Part shown: positions 11,810 through 23,830 of the stretch, one piece after another
How the letters are laid out: every line of letters begins with the position of its first letter
Position numbering within the stretch: position 1 is the stretch's first letter
Assembly (NCBI GenBank): GCA_014904845.1
Contig: MU119310.1
Coordinates: 104,609 to 168,608, forward strand
DNA from: Acephala macrosclerotiorum
Lineage: Eukaryota > Ascomycota > Leotiomycetes > Helotiales > Mollisiaceae
Direction: 5' to 3'
Length of the DNA stretch: 64,000 bases
Position numbers and translations under genes: made by a program
The notes under the pieces: generated by a model
Told to the model about the DNA's origin: nothing
The model's input: only the letters and a program-made list of their open reading frames with translations
The model's database searches: none

Positions 11810-13401
11810 ATCGCCAGCTTTAAAGTATGGTATTTCCAATTTGATGAAGGCGTGGAAGGAGGTTGAATGAGTCGTAGTATGGTTCATACCAACTTGCCAT
11901 CTCCTTATATGCTTGTCTCCGTGGTCGAACTTTGCAAATAACAGGAAACCACTTCCTTTAGTAGCCACACACTCTTTCTTGGAGACTGTGAACTCTAGCG
12001 GCCGATCTATGGTTTCAGCAGGTAGCACAGGATACCCTTCTGTGTCCTCATAGGCCTCATCGTGGTCTACTAAGAGTCTCCGAGCAGGAAGTTGTCGTTC
12101 GAGGCCACCGTCTCACGGCTATCTAGGCTAACGGCAGGCTCGCCTAGCTATGGATGGGACAATTTCTTCATGTGTGGACACAATCTGCTCGTCCTGCACT
12201 CGCTGTCGATATTGTTTTTGCTTATTGGTCATACATTCTGCAGAATGGTTTCACAAGACATCTGTGACAGGCAGCTCGATGACTATGGGGGTTTGTGAAA
12301 CGAAGAAGCCCAGTCTGACTCTGTCAGAGCAACTGTAAAATTCTATTGAGGTCACACAAGTGTCAGGCGGTGAATACTACGCTGACCGCGACTTGTGTTG
12401 GCTGACTCACAAGATGGCTTGCTTTATTTGCAATCAGACGAGAATTATAATTTTTCAGCTGAACCCCGTTTGTCACTCGACTTTATTTCAGTTCACCGAC
12501 GGTCAAATATTTAGGTATTTGTATTTGATTAGAGATGGGATGCTACTTTAAAACTACAATTCATCTGTGGGAGAAATGCATGGGTCAAAATGGTGAAGAA
12601 GGAAAAAGGGTTTTCATTAGCTATGGTGCGAAGCTGCAGCTACGACTACCCTAGTGGGTGTTATGTAAGCAACGCCACCACCCCACAGCGGGAGTCGAAA
12701 CCACTTCCCCTCCGCACCATCCGAGATAAGCTTTTGCCATGTTGCTAATTATTAATTCTCCGATGTACCGTTATTGGATATTCAGTCAAGCGGGTGCTTG
12801 TTCCGAGAGCCTCCACCTTAAAAGAGCCGTGACTAACATGACGTGAGGAACAGGCCCCGATATTTGGGCTGATTCTCCCGCTCGCTACCACACCATTTTC
12901 CATCTTGACCCGAATCGGATTACTTTCCGGTCCCATAACTTCCTTTTTGTGTCGAGCGGTCGCGAAATAATAAGCTTACGAGCATGCTTATGTTTGGCTT
13001 GAGCTTGATTTTGATGCCGTCATGATGTGATTGGGCTTACTTGCAGATGTTGAGAAACACCAGATATGTTATCAAAACTAGAATCGAATCATGTTCTCAC
13101 GCAGACTTGTTTATGTCTTCCTCCTTTTGTTGAGCGGTGTGTCGAGTTTGTCCCTCAGCACACTTGAACCATGCAACAAGACGAGAGGCTTTTGCTCGGA
13201 TATCTCTTATCTTCATGACGTCCTATTCGTGCTCTTTCCTGCTCTAGTATTTTTTTCAGCGAGTTGTGGTGAGCCCACCATCTGATCTATATATGCACCT
13301 GTTTTCCTCTGCGCTCCTCCAGTAGTAACGCAAAAGCACCTCACCAAAATCCCTCCCTTCCACTTCACCAACTCATCAAAACTAAGAGAGAATCCACCAA
13401 A
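11810..13401. other. intergenic between two genes for secreted proteins
   Basis: Divergent spacer of 1.6 kb between the starts at 11809 (minus) and 13402 (plus), so it probably carries both promoters. Apart from the TATA-like site at 13288 I see no gene. A 64-codon frame at 13091 with a hydrophobic start is discussed among the rejected items. Confidence 0.45.
13288..13294 (+). promoter_or_regulatory. TATA-like box upstream of 13402 gene
   Basis: TATATAT lies 108 bases before the ATG at 13402, a normal distance in filamentous fungi, and is followed by C/A- and CT-rich leader sequence typical of a fungal 5' UTR. Not tested; based on position and composition only. Confidence 0.4.
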
Positions 13402-13959
13402 ATGATTCTCTCCTTGCTCCTCTCCACCCTCGCCCTCGCCCTCATATCTTTCACCAACGCAGTAGACATCTGCATAGTCCCCGACTCCGACACAGGCTGC
13501 AACGAAGCTCTCGCGCTCGCCTGCTGCGGCTCAATCGCTTCCAGCACCTGCTGTATATTCGACGTTTTCGCCGACGAAGGGACCGGCCGTCTCCTCGTCG
13601 GCACTCTCCCATCTGGTGCGAAAGGTCAAGCGTATGGTATTGGAGCACAGTGTACGGAATACCTGGGCGGATGTGGACCTACGAGTGCGAGTGGGGAGAA
13701 TTGTTGTTTGGGAAATTATGATGAGGTTGCGTATGGGAATTGGTTCTATTCGAGTAGTAAGGTGAAGAGGGGCGGAGGGGGGTCAGTTAAGCCAAACTTT
13801 GTGAAGTATAGAACTGAGGATGGCGGGGTGAGGGCTGTGGGGATTGTGGAGGGGAGAGAGAAGGATGCGGCGTTAGCGATGAGGGCGGGAAATTTCACTA
13901 GTCTCTTTGAGTCTTGGCCAGAGTATGAAGGAGAATGGGAATGGGAAGAGGGTGAGTGA
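13402..13959 (+). CDS. small Cys-rich secreted protein, candidate effector
   Basis: Single exon, 185 residues. Residues 1-20 are a strong signal peptide ending SFTNA. The mature part has ten Cys at 24, 33, 41, 42, 50, 51, 84, 91, 101 and 102, including three adjacent pairs, all within the first 82 mature residues. A KVKR dibasic site at 120-123 separates this domain from a Gly- then Glu/Trp-rich tail (ends EWEWEEGE). The codon bias changes across the gene: C-rich third positions in the 5' third and G/A-rich ones later. Size, signal and Cys content fit fungal secreted effectors or surface proteins, but no family is recognised. The 3' end converges on the F-box gene, 198 bases away. Confidence 0.75.
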   Translation: MILSLLLSTLALALISFTNAVDICIVPDSDTGCNEALALACCGSIASSTCCIFDVFADEGTGRLLVGTLPSGAKGQAYGIGAQCTEYLGGCGPTSASGENCCLGNYDEVAYGNWFYSSSKVKRGGGGSVKPNFVKYRTEDGGVRAVGIVEGREKDAALAMRAGNFTSLFESWPEYEGEWEWEEGE

Positions 13960-14157
13960 TGCACTGATTGGACCAGGAAAAATGAGAAGTGTTTAAGTGC
14001 TGAGTGAGGGAGAGTCTAGCAATGTATGAATCACTCTGCCTGCGCCATTGAGAGGAGTAGAAGGAAGTGGAACGAATGCCCGTATTCACCAAGTTCGCCG
14101 TTCTTGGGCTCTTACCTGCTGAGATTCGAACCTCAATCTAAAGCATCCTCAAAGCTA

Positions 14158-16077
14158 TTACTTCCTCCTAAACCCCTCATAACTCCCCACTCTATCCTGA
14201 TAGAAAGGCCACGAATGATCCGGCCAATCCTTCGGCCTCCCCTTCCCCGACAAATGATCCAGCGGATCCCTCGGCCTCACCCTCGCCGGCGGACCTGGCT
14301 TCTTAGTCGCCAACCCCCCACACCAAGCCTCCCCAGCATCTCTCCCCTCGAACCCCTCTCCCGAATCTAACTTCAACGTCTGAAATAGCTCTGTAGCAAC
14401 AACCTCATCTTCTTGATAGATACAGGCCATCCTCGATATGCACAATTCCCTTATCCTAGGGTCATGGAGCTGATGCCCAGACCCAGATGAGGGGTCTGGA
14501 GAAGAGAAGGGAAGGCGGCGATAAAAAACTGCATTCTCGGGGAGGGGACCGACACACCCATCCCCATCCCCGTTCATGGTCCATGCATGAATATCAAAAG
14601 AATGAAGGCGAGGAAGGCAGGTGAAGATCTCAGGCCCGAGGTTAGTAACAGGCTCAAAATATTCGTTCCTGTCACAGAAGAGGTCTGAGGCGTTGATCTC
14701 GAGGGTGAGTTGTTCTAAGGTCGGTGGGAGACACTTGACGAATTTGAGGATATGCTGTTTATTCATCACCATAATCAGCACCGTACCAAACGAAGCGAGT
14801 CGATGACTGGACAGGGTTTGAGATGGGGAGCTTACTGGTCTGTATTTGAAGAAGTCCAGCCTCCCATCGTCCCCAAACTCCCCATCCTCATCATTATTAT
14901 CGCCCAATCTCACAACCTTCAACCCCTTCCACCTCCTAAACAATATCCCCATCTTCTCTCCGAAACACTCTTGCATATTCCAAACCTCAAAGTTCTCAAG
15001 CTCAACTCCCCTCTCAACAAATCCTTGAGTCAGGCCATCAAAGAATTTATGCCCGGTCATCACTGTCTCCATCTCCGGACAAAATGCCCCTTGATTTCCC
15101 GTTATGGTGAAAGATTTGAGACCAGGAAGAAGCTCAGCCACTTTAAGCAAGAAATCCAAAGTCTGTCTATCATGTGAATTAATCGGCGTCGATACACTTT
15201 TCAAACTCCCCTTATATCTCTCAACCGCACCCAACAATAACTCCCACTCAACAAGAGCGTTTTCGTATTCGTAGTGAAAACCGAAATGTCTTAAATCTTT
15301 CAACGGATTCCTCTCGCCCATGTTCAACGAATCGTAGGATTCAGCGCGTGGGGGGTCGTCAGTGGAAAGTGAGGGCGCGGTGCCATAATCGCGATTCTCT
15401 TTCAGCACCACATCCAGACTTTGGAGGTTCGGACAAGTAGTCTCTGCTACTTTGAGAAGGAAGGAAGCGTGTTTGAAGGCTGGGCGTTTGTCTCGCCAAT
15501 CAAACAGGATGGTCCATTTCAAACTCGTGAGAGCGGTTGTTGAGCTCGAGGACCAGATATAGTCTTCCAGTTTCAATTCCTCGGTTTCAAGGTGCTCAAG
15601 TTGAGGATATGATCCCAGATTCGCGAGGATGTGAGCAGAGATTGGGTTTGGTGTGAGATACGCTTTTGTGAGAAGGTTCATATTTTTTGCTGCTTCGACG
15701 TAAACGGAATCATCAAGCTTCAACTTCATATCCCCTCTCGATCTACGAATCGGCAATTCCGCAGTCTTGAAAGTCCTCACAAGCGCTCCCAATTCCGGAT
15801 TTCTATTTCATTATCAGCCTCGCTTGCTATTCTCAGAGAAAAGAGCATACTCAGCAAGTGTCCTCAACAACCTCTCCTGTCTTCTCACCGTCTTAGCAAC
15901 GGCTCTCCAATTATCGCTATGGTGATTCAAATTAATGCTCTTGTACATCTCTGCATTAGCAAGTCCGGATAGCTTCTTGCAGCTCAGACTACAGTCGTGA
16001 AGCTCGATGATGGCGGCATCGAGGTGGGATAGGATGTCTCGGAGGATCTCGAGTGGGAGCGAGTTGAGGTCTGGCAT
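14158..16077 (-). CDS. F-box protein (2 exons)
   Basis: Exons 16077-15851 and 15802-14158, intron 48 bases (GTATGC..AATAG); product 623 residues. The N-terminus LNSLPLEILRDILSHLD followed by a Cys/Leu-rich helix (about 5-45) is an F-box, the segment that binds Skp1 in SCF ubiquitin ligases. Splicing joins RTLAE to NPELGALVRTF, the phrase common at the start of the substrate-side region in fungal F-box proteins. The rest has Leu-spaced segments such as LEHLETEELKLEDYIW and CPNLQSLDVVLKEN, consistent with irregular leucine-rich repeats that choose the substrate. The Arg/Pro-rich C-terminus is unlike the rest. The substrate is unknown. The gene is convergent with the secreted protein at 13402. 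Confidence 0.85.
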
Positions 16078-19000
16078 TTTCGAGCGAGGAGAATGGAGAG
16101 CAAGAGAGGAATGAGGAAAACTCAGACCGAGAGATGAGTGAGAAAGACGCAGATCAGGATCAAGAACGAGGAGGAAAGGCTGCGAAAAGAAATGACCAAG
16201 ATTACGAGCTCCAGATCTTATACAATTCGAACAGTATTGATTCTAGGCAGCGTTGGCACGGAGATGGGATTTCAGTTTCGATGGCGCGTTGTTGCCTTCG
16301 AGAGAAGGTGAAACTTTTTCGCCAGGTATATAACGCTGTGCTGTGCCGCTTGGCTTGGCTAGGCATGACCATTTTTAGCCGCAGGCACCCAGCTCAACAC
16401 GTGCTTACTCTTCTAATTGTAGGAACCTTTCACGAGTGCAAAATGGAAAGATTAGAGCGAACATTGTCTCTAGAATGAATTGCAAAATGATGCTTGTGAA
16501 TTAAAATGCTTATGATTGGAGATAAGTCGACGCACGTCACGTGGATTGATTAGTACTGGGAGTGATTGACGGCATTTTCTATTCTTTCGGTAACCAAAAA
16601 TCTAATGCATTCCTTGAACTGATAAATCAGAACCACTGGCTTGTGATTCTTTGATTCAATCAATGCGGGGGTGCTGAGTGGAAAGATTTGCGTTTGAAGA
16701 GATGAACAGGTCCTAAGAACAGCTCTTTATCACAGTCCAAGTTCGACCTTAGGAAGGAAATGCATGACTCGATAGAAAAGTTTTGTTGCACATCTTAATG
16801 CGCGTCATTGGCTATAAAGGGCATTAATCATTCAGCCTCTGCTAGGATTCCTAGACGTCGAAAGTGTAGAGCGGGGCACTTGGAAATAAACGAATCAATG
16901 GAGAGAAGAAACAAGCGGCTTTGCCAATATCCTTGCTTCTCTACCTGATACTGCTAGTACTAAACGGCTGCAAATCATAAAGTTAAGGTTCGTTCTCTAA
17001 GTTGGATGAAAGCTTAGGAATATCAATCAAACAGGACCATTCTTTGGGAATGACCAAGAATTTTAACAAGATCTCGATGGCGCAGAAGAGAAACAGAAGA
17101 ACCTCAACACATGTCTCGTTCAGAGCCCGGAAATTCCAAGAGAAAGTTCAAGCTTCTCTTACGGTAACGGAATTTCGCTGGAATGGCCATGAGGATTTGC
17201 CTCGGAGCACTTCCCCACAAACATCGCGACGTCTTGAACTGAGAAACAAGTACTAAAGACTAAACAAGCATAAACTAAAACCAAAAATCGTACGATAACA
17301 AGTTGGATATTCCTATTGCAACTCTCTGCCATTAGGTTAAGTTGCAGCCTTCAGAAGCAGATCGCAAAAATACCAGCAGATCTGGCATTTCAGGGACTCC
17401 GGATCGCTAAACCCGGATTCATCGAGCCATTTGAGCATGGAAATGGGTCAAAGAGCTTGGAAATGAGGCTGAGATATCTTCAGAGTGACATCGCGACGAA
17501 GCCATGCCAGGAACGGAAAATACACAAACCCGAGGAAGTGGAGCCGAGAAGGATGAAGAACAAAACCACACCCAGAACACACCCGACTAAACTTGCAACT
17601 TGAAAGATTCCAATTGAGCCGAACTGAGACCCGAAAGCAAGGCCGTTGCGCAAGACAAGTCCCAAAGATAAGGGTGCGAAACCAAACATTCACCTCCCCT
17701 TGCCAAAGGTACCCAATCATCAACAACTTCTCGGCTAACTTTGTCCTATCACAATGAACCAACATTTAGCTCATTCAACGATTGGGATTTGACTGACCCG
17801 ACAGTCTGGTCATACTATGTCTTGGCTTTGAAAAATGTCCGAGTTCTAAGTTTAAGTGGGGGCGGCAACAGGGCGAACCTTCGGGTTTCGGCAGCCAGGA
17901 CTAAAGATCAGGGTTCGGGATGCGATGTGATGTGGTGGTTATGCAGGATGGAAGGAGTCGGTACTTGGTGACTCGGTAAGGAGGTATCTAGGGCGTGAGA
18001 GCGGAGATAAGACAGGCCAACAGCGGAACCCCTTTTCTGGATTGGGAAATGCTGTTGAAGTGGGTCGAATTGAGATGAAGCCTTTTGTTGAACTTGGCGC
18101 GAAAGGCGTGAGATTGGGCTCGGCATCGCCGTGTCCCTCACTCATCTTACCAAACGGTACTTGCGGATCAATCTGAGACTTCGAAGTAAGTAGTGGGGAC
18201 AACAGCGGAGCTTCGGCCGTAGCCTGACAAGCGGAGAAGAAGCGGATTGTGTCATCCCGCTGTCGATTGAAGTATTAAGCCCCGCGAGGAAAGTAGCTCG
18301 TACAAGATGAGGTGGTACCATCAATTCGGCGTGGGGGTCTTCCCTAGCCGTGTGTTCGACGGAGATGGCAATAGTGTTTGAAGTCAACCTGAGGTCGTAC
18401 AAGGAGCGGCCGCAGGATGTTGATCCTTGGACATCCTAGGTAGAGATTTATATCCCGTCGTCGTAATCATTTTCCAAGCCACGTTGAATTTCTTGCGTGA
18501 AGACCTGGCGATGGTCAGCAAGGCGGATGTTTCATCGGTGGCGTTGGAACATGAACATTCAGCGGCAGAATAGACGAAGTGCTGTCTCACTCCTCGTATG
18601 CTTGAGACAGGTCTCAATGGGGTGTAGGAGCGGCCCGAGTTAGGGCTGGCATCTTAACCCAAGGGAAATGAGGAGTCGTACCACCGGAACGGAAACATTC
18701 AAGAAGGCCGTGATGAATAAGAAAGATCATTCGGGCTCGGGGCGGGAGCCCATCCGTTGCTGATAATGCGGGGTGAGCTTGGACAGCTTCTTCCACGAAC
18801 ACATATCCTCAAAGGCTCAGCTAGAGGTTTGTGCGATGCGACGGTGATTGACTGCTTCCCATCTCCATCCCTCAGCATGCTATGCATAAATCAATTAATT
18901 GTCCTCTTCGAAGGATATAAAGTGCTTAGCCAATCGTCTTCGAGAAGCTAGAAAGGCGGTCACACAATCCAGTCCGTCGGGCTCCAGGCATGCCTCAGGC

Positions 19001-20525
19001 ACAAGAACGACTGGTATGCACATAATGACTCTTTGTCTGCGTCAACCCACGAGGGCTCTAGAGGTGGTGGTGGCTTGTTTAGCAAGGAGCCTGGCTGAGT
19101 GTGAGAGAAGACGAGAGGGCGAATCATGGGGGGTGCTGATGCTGGGATTAGTGATGTTCCAGAAAGTTGGTGTCGATTTGTCGGTGGGAAACCATAAAAG
19201 CCATAAAAAGCGGTCCGTGTGAGTACCCCTCCAACCCCTCCCCTCCTCTGCATTTTGAGCTCGTGCTGCAGATCCGACAGAAAACGGTACTAAACTATTG
19301 AAATCTGCATCGTGACTTGAGTCAAGTAACCGTGTTTATCATGAGGTTTGATGAAGCTCGGTTACAGTATTCCAGGGTAAGCTGCAGTCAATCACTGACC
19401 TGCAGTATGCATACACCCACAGCAAATCACAACTGGATAGATAGGGCAAGTGACACAAAAGGTACCCAGATCGAGGGTTCGGGTTGACGAATGGTGGCTT
19501 AGATCATCTTCTCATTGCTCCGAGCAAGGGGTGATCCGTGGGTCTGAGGGATTGGGGGAGAGAGGACCATGCGTTGAAGAGTGGAAGAGGACGAGGTAGC
19601 AAGGGTTGAATGGATGAGGAGTAGTCGGAGGATTCTTGTAGATTGAGATGCACCGCATTGCAGCGTTGCAGTAGCGGTAGACTTGAATTGGTTCGTTGAA
19701 CGACTTCGCGAAATCGGACTTTGGTCTGCTGATGTGTTCATTGTTGACCGCCTCTGGCGTTGAGAGTCTGGATTCAAGGAGTTATCTGATGGAAGTGCAT
19801 ATTGGTGAGGAGGAAGGAAGAAGAATGTTGAGATGTAGGAAGAGAGGGGAAAGGATGGGGTTCGTGCTTGCTGTTTTAGGCCATCTGTTTACTACCACGT
19901 GATTATATTTTGGAAATGACAAAGGCAGGAGCCAACGGAAAGTCTGGGAAGGAGTGAGCAATGATGAGAACTGGATCTCCGACTCGGCAAGTAACCACCC
20001 TGCACCACTTCTGTAAATTGGGCATGATCTCTCAACAGATCCAAAAGCTTCGATCGAAGTCACTTCTCAAGCTCTCAGACTTGTACTCCAGCCTCATAAG
20101 GATATGTACTTCCTATTTCCCGTATTTGTACTGTACACTGACCTTATAGGGAGAGTCGTGCTCATGTCTCCAGCCCACTCTTTGTATCCTCCGAAAGTTT
20201 GTTGCACAATAAACCCCACCAGATCCCCGAACTCACACACGATTAACACGATAATGTTCTACGAGAAGCCCATCTTGGTATTCACGGGATGTTGCAGCTC
20301 CGACCCAGCTCCCAGATACCTGGGTCATAGGACTGGAACCACGGCATTGATATCTGAGCCTTTGTGAGATGTGATACTGCTTTGTTCTATGCGATGTCCC
20401 GTGGGTAGGAGGAGAGTACAACATATAACTTGGAGATCTAGATGTTGATCTCATTCTGTTTCTGAACATTCAATAGAAGGATATGTGGGATGGAATTGCA
20501 AGTGACATATCGTGGGTCTTGGGAT
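16078..20525. other. gene-poor region
   Basis: Promoter side of the F-box gene at its left end, then 4 kb where I find no gene. Frames are short, occur on both strands and show no domain or splice structure. Base composition is ordinary, so this is not RIP-degraded DNA. A transcribed non-coding RNA or a long regulatory region cannot be excluded. Confidence 0.4.
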
Positions 20526-20790
20526 ATCCGTTACGCTGCCACCAGCTTTGCGTCTGATCGCCAAAACTCTCTCGACTTTCAGCGCTTGAAATCCGCACTA
20601 AAATTGATAGGAACTCTTATATGGTAGCTTAAATAATCCACCTCCTTACGAACTTTCATTGCGTGCAATCTTTACATGTTTTTATTAACCTATTCTTATA
20701 GGAAAAGTGTTTAAAGTTGGCGATTTTAGGGAATTTTAACGTTCTCACTAAAATTAAGCGAGACGCAAAGCTGGTGGCATCGTAACGGAT
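20526..20790. mobile_element. 265-bp terminal-inverted-repeat element (MITE-like)
   Basis: The left end, beginning ATCCGTTACGCTGCCACCAG and running through CTTTGCGTCT (20526-20555), is repeated in inverted orientation at 20761-20790 with one mismatch over 30 bases. The roughly 205 bases between are moderately AT-rich and cannot encode a transposase. That is the structure of a miniature inverted-repeat element. A clear target-site duplication was not found: TA flanks the left end but the right end has TG. No family assigned. Confidence 0.7.
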
Positions 20791-23700
20791 GAAGTATAGC
20801 TTGAAGAAAAGATCGTACGACTCGGACCATTCCAGCTCTAGATTCTGAAAATCATTCTCCTCTTGAAGGTTGGATCTAACAGGTCGGACGAGAGGACATA
20901 TGCAAGCAGGGGCATCTCGTGGCTCCAAGGATTGAATTTTGAAGCCCGACGGGATTCGCAAACATGCTACAGAGGAAGATTAATAGCGTCATCTGTACCC
21001 TATCTGAAGAAGATCTTTGTGAGGGTTTGAGTAACGCAAAGATCGTCAGCTCTGCTCGGGGAGGAGGGGTTTGACAGGTCTAACGTAGTGAGTTATATAT
21101 CGCGACTTCAACGAGCAAACTTGCTCTTTGGAAATCCCTTAATTCGGTACCTTTGGTATCTGCGATCAAGCACAAGAATATGAATGATGGCAGACAGACA
21201 GTGCAAAAAGAAAAGGATATCTCCAACCCGAAGACCGGGAAGATCAACAAATTCGATGCAACCTGACGGACATATCAAAATACAGTCTAAATATCAGTCA
21301 GTGCTCTCTCTCCTATGATCCCACGACATACCCACTCGGGATCTCGGATCGGCACTTGAATTTGGCTTTCCGTTTGAGTTTCTGGTTGCACCACGTACCT
21401 TCCTCTTGGGTAAACGGCATGTCTCTCTTGTCGGTGACCAGCAGCCCAGATATATGCTGATCTTTCCGTGACTTGGATGTTGTCCTCGACTCGAGTTGTC
21501 CGATCATCAGTCTGGTGCATTCTCGCAACACTAACCAATAAAGCCCTTAACCCCTCATCTGTATCCTCACCAATCAGCTACGACACCAAACCCGACAACT
21601 TGGTACCTTGGAACCCTGTCTTTCCACCCTTTCACCCTGTCCACTTCCTTGTCCACTTCCCATCCCCTGTTTTTGGTTGTGTGGTTGTGTGGCGCGCTGG
21701 CATGTTTTCGCATAATACCGGAGCTCATTGGTTTCCATTTCTTTTCCGTGGAATTTGATGAGTGTGGTAATTGGAGGGCGAAGGGAAAGATGGAGTGGGT
21801 TCCAATGGATGCGGTGCGGATGCAAACTTAACAAGGAGAAATAATCGCTAAGAAGCTTTGAAGAATACTTGAACCCTGGGAGGACCTAAAGAGAACCCTT
21901 GAGAGTTCAATCTGAATCATCCGCTTCCAGGGGCTGGGATAAAGGACAAGGGCAGGGTAGATTTGGCGGCAACGGCGTGGCGACGAAATGTTACCTCGAG
22001 GTATTTTTTGGTTGCGCGATCACGGCAGTCGGAGAGATTTGTCGATGTCGACGACGACTTGCTTATCGTGCATTGTGAGCTGCTGGTGAGAATGACAGGA
22101 GGAGCGGTGAGTTGAGAGGGCAGAGTGGAGAGAGTGAAGGAAGTATACCCGCGATGGGAGGCGACGAACTTTCTGCAAGCCAGAAAGGAGATTGTTAAGC
22201 CTGACGGATAGCATGTGATGGGTAAACTTAATCTTGACCACTGGCTGTCATCTAGGGTACACATGCATGTGCATGTCGGGAGTTTTTCAAAAAAAACGAA
22301 AGAGAGACTGTTACGCGATGAGTGAGGGGGGGAAGTCGTGTAATTAATTGATGTACTTTAATCTTGGATAATTGTTGGCTTTTGTCGAGCGAAAGAGACT
22401 GATTGGGTACCGAACGACTTGAGACTACATGATGCTTATGCGCAATGTACGAGAGCGAAAGGGTGGCGAAATGAGGCTTTCACCGATTTTTCCTTCTGGA
22501 AGAAAAAAAGCAGTCATACGGACCAAATTTTTGGGATCGAATGGGAGCCGAACAGCAAGGTGCTGCAGAAGCGCGGGATGTCATCTGTCATCCTTCGGGA
22601 TGCCTTCTTTGGTCCAACACCTGTTAGCGATGTATCATGTGTTTTCCTGTATACTTGGTATGTCAGTGGTGAATCATCGTGACGGGAGAGAAGCTTCGGT
22701 GAGGTTCCCGACGTGTGATCTGGAGACGAGACATGCATAATTCCGTGTGACGAGATCCTTTTTGGCAGATTGGAAACTTGGAATAGGATCAATGAATCTA
22801 TGTCCAGACACCCAGAAGTGACTTCAGCATCTGATAGTGCACGCCCAGCGCCAAAGGATGTTTTGTTTGCCGCCTCTGGAATGCAGCTTGACTCAAAAAG
22901 GTTTGGTCGATATGCAGCCGGTGATTTTCTCGGAATTGAGGCGTCGCGCTGCTGTGGGCGTCTGAGATGTTGGAGTTGGAATCGTTATTTCAGAACCCCA
23001 CGCCCCAGATGTACAGCACCATGATGCTTTTAGAGGTTCCAGGCGAGCCGTCGCTGCAGTTTTTCGAGATGGCAGGAACACATCTGAGATGTCAGCTCGT
23101 AGTATTTTAGTTAGGAGACAAGACACGGAAACTGGTCTTGTCAGCCAAGGGTTAGGGTGAGGAGAGAGTTCGCATGGCGAGCTGGGATTGCTGTTGGTGT
23201 TTGCGATTGGTGTGTTAGGAGTTGATGTGCATATGGATGGGCTCGTAAGGCGCGAGAGAGTTGCGTGGCAGTTTGCTGGGATTTTTGAGCGGATGGTGTG
23301 ATGCTTCGACCGTGCGATTTGTTGGAGAGTACATTGACTGACTGATGCCTTGCCTGTTCCGTCGACGGGGTATTGTGTTCAGCTGTACCAGATACTTGGA
23401 AAGGGGGGTCAGCAATCCTCAAATTGTGTCCGGAAGGTCGTACTGATGGTCCCCGGAGGCCAGTGAATATGATAGTTTTTGATTCAGTCGATCACGAGTA
23501 GGGGAGGTTAGAGAGGTGAGAGGTGGATGGACGATGAGAAAGGTGGAAGGATCAACCTCAAACCGGATGGATCATGCCTGAATGGACCCTTCGCCCGCCC
23601 TTCGCTCACCCTTCTCTCCCCTTCTCTCCTCCCGAGGAACCATGCGTCCCACCGCTGACTGGCTGAAGATCCGGCGTTAGCGGGCCCAGTTATCGACCCC

Positions 23701-23830
23701 GTTGCATCGTAGAACGACCCAGTGGTTTGGTTCTGCTGGTGTTGCGACTTCAGGCTAACCTTATGGCGCAGCCAGTGCGACGCCGTCTCACCTTTTTCTA
23801 GAGTGTCTTGGTCCGGGTCTGCGGGTAATG
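20791..23830. other. gene-poor region
   Basis: No supportable gene on either strand. Short frames around 21.3-21.8 kb and 22.4-22.8 kb overlap one another on both strands and have no domain. Composition is ordinary. Confidence 0.4.

Noticed and set aside
13091..13285. 64-codon frame with hydrophobic, signal-like N-terminus
   Set aside because: It lies in the promoter region just before the TATA-like site of the 13402 gene; short, three Cys, no further support.
14110..14150. tRNA-like T-arm (GGTTCGAATCTC on the minus strand)
   Set aside because: The stem pairs poorly, and no D-arm, anticodon arm or acceptor stem can be built around it; it lies at the 3' end of the F-box gene.
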